Positions 18,683 through 20,108 of a stretch of 20,108 nucleotides of DNA are shown here, piece by piece. The stretch's first letter is position 1; each line of letters opens with the position of its first letter. This DNA is from Theodoxus fluviatilis. Taxonomy: Eukaryota; Mollusca; Gastropoda; Cycloneritida; Neritidae. The position numbers and the translations under genes were made by a program. The DNA is taken from positions 55,001 through 75,108 of the forward strand of contig JAWQFJ010014708.1 in the NCBI GenBank assembly GCA_034096865.1, in the 5' to 3' direction. The notes below the pieces were generated by a model. It ran no database searches, was not told the DNA's origin, and saw only the letters and a program-made list of their open reading frames with translations.

Positions 18683-19327
18683 AAAATAAAATTATGTTTT
18701 TCAATCCGGTTCATGACAGGGTAAATACTTCTTGGTTTCGTCTGAGCAAGAGAGATTCAGTAACATTTCCCTATCTGTTGAGAACTACCCGCACTACTCC
18801 CTTCAACACCCCCCCCCCCCCCCCCTCCTCTCTCCCAAACCCCCCACCTAACCCCTGTCGCCCTTTCCTTATTCTACTCAGGCATTCCTCGCAGGGCAAG
18901 ATCCTGCCCAAAGCTAATGTGTGCCCTCCCCTAAAGTCAAGTTCCAAATATTGCCTTTACAATCAACCGTTAGTGCAGCGCGCACAGGTTAGACTTCAAG
19001 GTAACTTTGTGACCGCATTCGAACTGAAGATTATTCTATTTGTCGAGCACAACCTTGCCGTCGCGATGAAAGCAAGGGCGACAGATCGGGGGAAATCCAG
19101 GGGAACGATCGTTCTCCTGGCCCACTCCTAGCTCGCCCCAGGTCTTTCTTACCACAGTAAGCAGCTCGTTTCCCCACACACTGGAGGAGAGAGCCACTTC
19201 CACGCTACCCAAGACTCCTTCCCCGCAGTCAACAACAGCCCAATGGTCACTAAGTCTGCCCTGGGCGGGTGTGCACGCTTGCTTAGCTCCCCTCAAACCC
19301 CCTTGACACGTATTTCGTGTTGGAAAA

Positions 19328-19328
<1 letters not shown>
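18679..19328. other. Unique sequence with C17 tract
   Basis: Seventeen C lie at 18809-18825 within C-rich DNA (18790-18870). A 175-codon plus frame (18604-19131) starts in the TG repeat and continues through the C tract. Its non-repeat part shows no recognisable domain. Confidence 0.4.

Positions 19329-19370
<42 letters not shown>
19329..19370 (+). repeat. (CT)n microsatellite
   Basis: This is a CT run with one TTTCT interruption near 19351-19353. Confidence 0.95.
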
Positions 19371-19531
19371 AAAAAAAACCACAGATTGTGTTCTTAAAAC
19401 TATTGATATCTATACAAACAATTGTTTCATTATATTAATTCATTCTTTCTCTCAAAATATCACAGATTGTGTCGTTCAATGTATTGATTGCACGGGAAAT
19501 AAATTTCATTCTATACTCTTTCTCTGTCTCT
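19371..19531 (+). repeat. Imperfect ~81-bp tandem duplication
   Basis: Copy 1 (19371-19453) and copy 2 (about 19454-19531) share CTCTC-AAAA, CACAGATTGTGT, TATTGAT, TTTCATT and a closing CTTTCTCTC in the same order. The CACAGATTGTG words are 81 bp apart. The copies are diverged, so the duplication is older than the flanking pure CT runs. Confidence 0.7.
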
Positions 19532-19599
19532 CTTTCTCTGTCTCTCTTTCTGTCTCTCTCTCCCTCTCTCCCTCCCTCACTCACTCCCTACCTTCCCCT
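19532..19599 (+). repeat. Degenerate CT/CCTC-rich tract
   Basis: This is C/T-only sequence with CTGTCTCTC words leading into the C26 run. Confidence 0.85.
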
Positions 19600-19625
19600 C
19601 CCCCCCCCCCCCCCCCCCCCCCCCC
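19600..19625 (+). repeat. C26 homopolymer
   Basis: There are twenty-six consecutive C after the CT-rich tract. The length call is likely unreliable. Confidence 0.95.
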
Positions 19626-20108
19626 AACATGGAGATACAAATAGTGAGGGCTGTTGAGACGCGTTGGGACGATGGAAACCTGCCTATATTTCAAGGACTC
19701 CATAGCTCAAGACACTCCTGTCCCTTTGAGGGTGATTTATTTCTCACGGAGAGGGCGAGGGTGAAAAAAGAGAAAAAGCAAGGACAGGGGGAGAGACAAG
19801 AGGAAAGAGAGAGAGGGGGGGGGGGGGGTAAGAGAAGGGGGAGGGGGAGTGGAAGATGGCACAGGGGGGTCGAATAAGGCAGGGCAACAAACACCAGTGC
19901 GGGCTTATTTGCATCCAGCAAAGCCTTGCCGTTTCTGAGGACGTTAACAGCTTGAAAGCGTGTTGTCTTTCATCATATCCACAATGCCAAACCCAAAAGT
20001 AATACTGAGTGTCTTTCCGGACCAAGAACAATTTATTACAGAAGCGTTTGCAAGTACTGCCCTGGAAGAAATGCATACTAGACAGAGGAATAAAAACCAA
20101 TATAGGAT
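19626..20108. other. Unique sequence with a purine-rich block (G14)
   Basis: A purine-rich plus-strand block at 19750-19868 includes fourteen G at 19815-19828. The rest is mixed DNA. No gene is recognised, and the minus-strand Pro/Ser-rich frames come from the purine block. Confidence 0.4.

Noticed and set aside
1..20108. tRNA or rRNA genes
   Set aside because: A scan by eye for B-box-like GGTTCRANNCC on both strands found only isolated partial matches (for example near 5669 and 11915) without an A box or cloverleaf. No rRNA-like segment was recognised.

Overview
This window looks like non-coding animal nuclear DNA. It is dominated by microsatellites and minisatellites, and it carries one recognisable retrotransposon fragment plus one large inverted-repeat element. 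The dense simple repeats, the metazoan-type splice and promoter motifs and the non-LTR retrotransposon reverse-transcriptase tail at 17819-18145 all point to a metazoan. The style (long CT/GA, CA/GT, GTG and C-homopolymer tracts, with a LINE tail of a type common in molluscs and fishes) suggests a marine invertebrate, perhaps a gastropod. That placement is a guess from style. I find no complete protein-coding gene. Almost every long open frame lies on a low-complexity repeat.

Layout. 1-563 is a GC-rich stretch with three good splice-donor motifs. The last follows a short ATG context (ATG-ACT-CGC-G|GTAAGT) that could be a tiny first coding exon. 564-2420 is unremarkable unique DNA ending in G-rich sequence. 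2421-3260 is an old, decayed CTGC-type tetranucleotide array, followed by fresh (CT)24 and (TGCC)16 arrays. 4899-5872 is a foldback element: two 357-bp arms about 99% identical in inverted orientation around a 260-bp spacer with three CRE-like motifs. (GA)46 at 5959 leads into a 1.07-kb GT-rich minisatellite (6280-7350) with 28-bp and 47-bp higher-order units, which abuts (CA)29. A second GTG-rich array fills 8036-8657. 8658-9890 is purine-rich and then switches to pyrimidine-rich. 9890-10660 is GC- and CpG-rich.

11500-12282 holds a possible promoter (YY1-like, octamer and TATA/MEF2-like motifs in order) followed by an A-rich stretch ending at a consensus splice donor. A14-(AAAT)25 lies at 12690-12803. 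13283-14354 is a direct tandem duplication of a ~535-bp GA-rich unit joined at GAC microhomology. 14650-17500 is mostly unique sequence with homopolymer tracts. 17500-18180 (minus strand) is the LINE 3' fragment with G-rich blocks downstream of its stop. The right end holds (GT)33, C-homopolymers, an imperfect 81-bp tandem repeat and unique DNA.

No group of genes acts together here. The items most worth a second look are the foldback element, the nested minisatellite, the recent GA-rich segmental duplication, and the candidate promoter and exon at about 11.5-12.3 kb. No new multi-gene system is visible.
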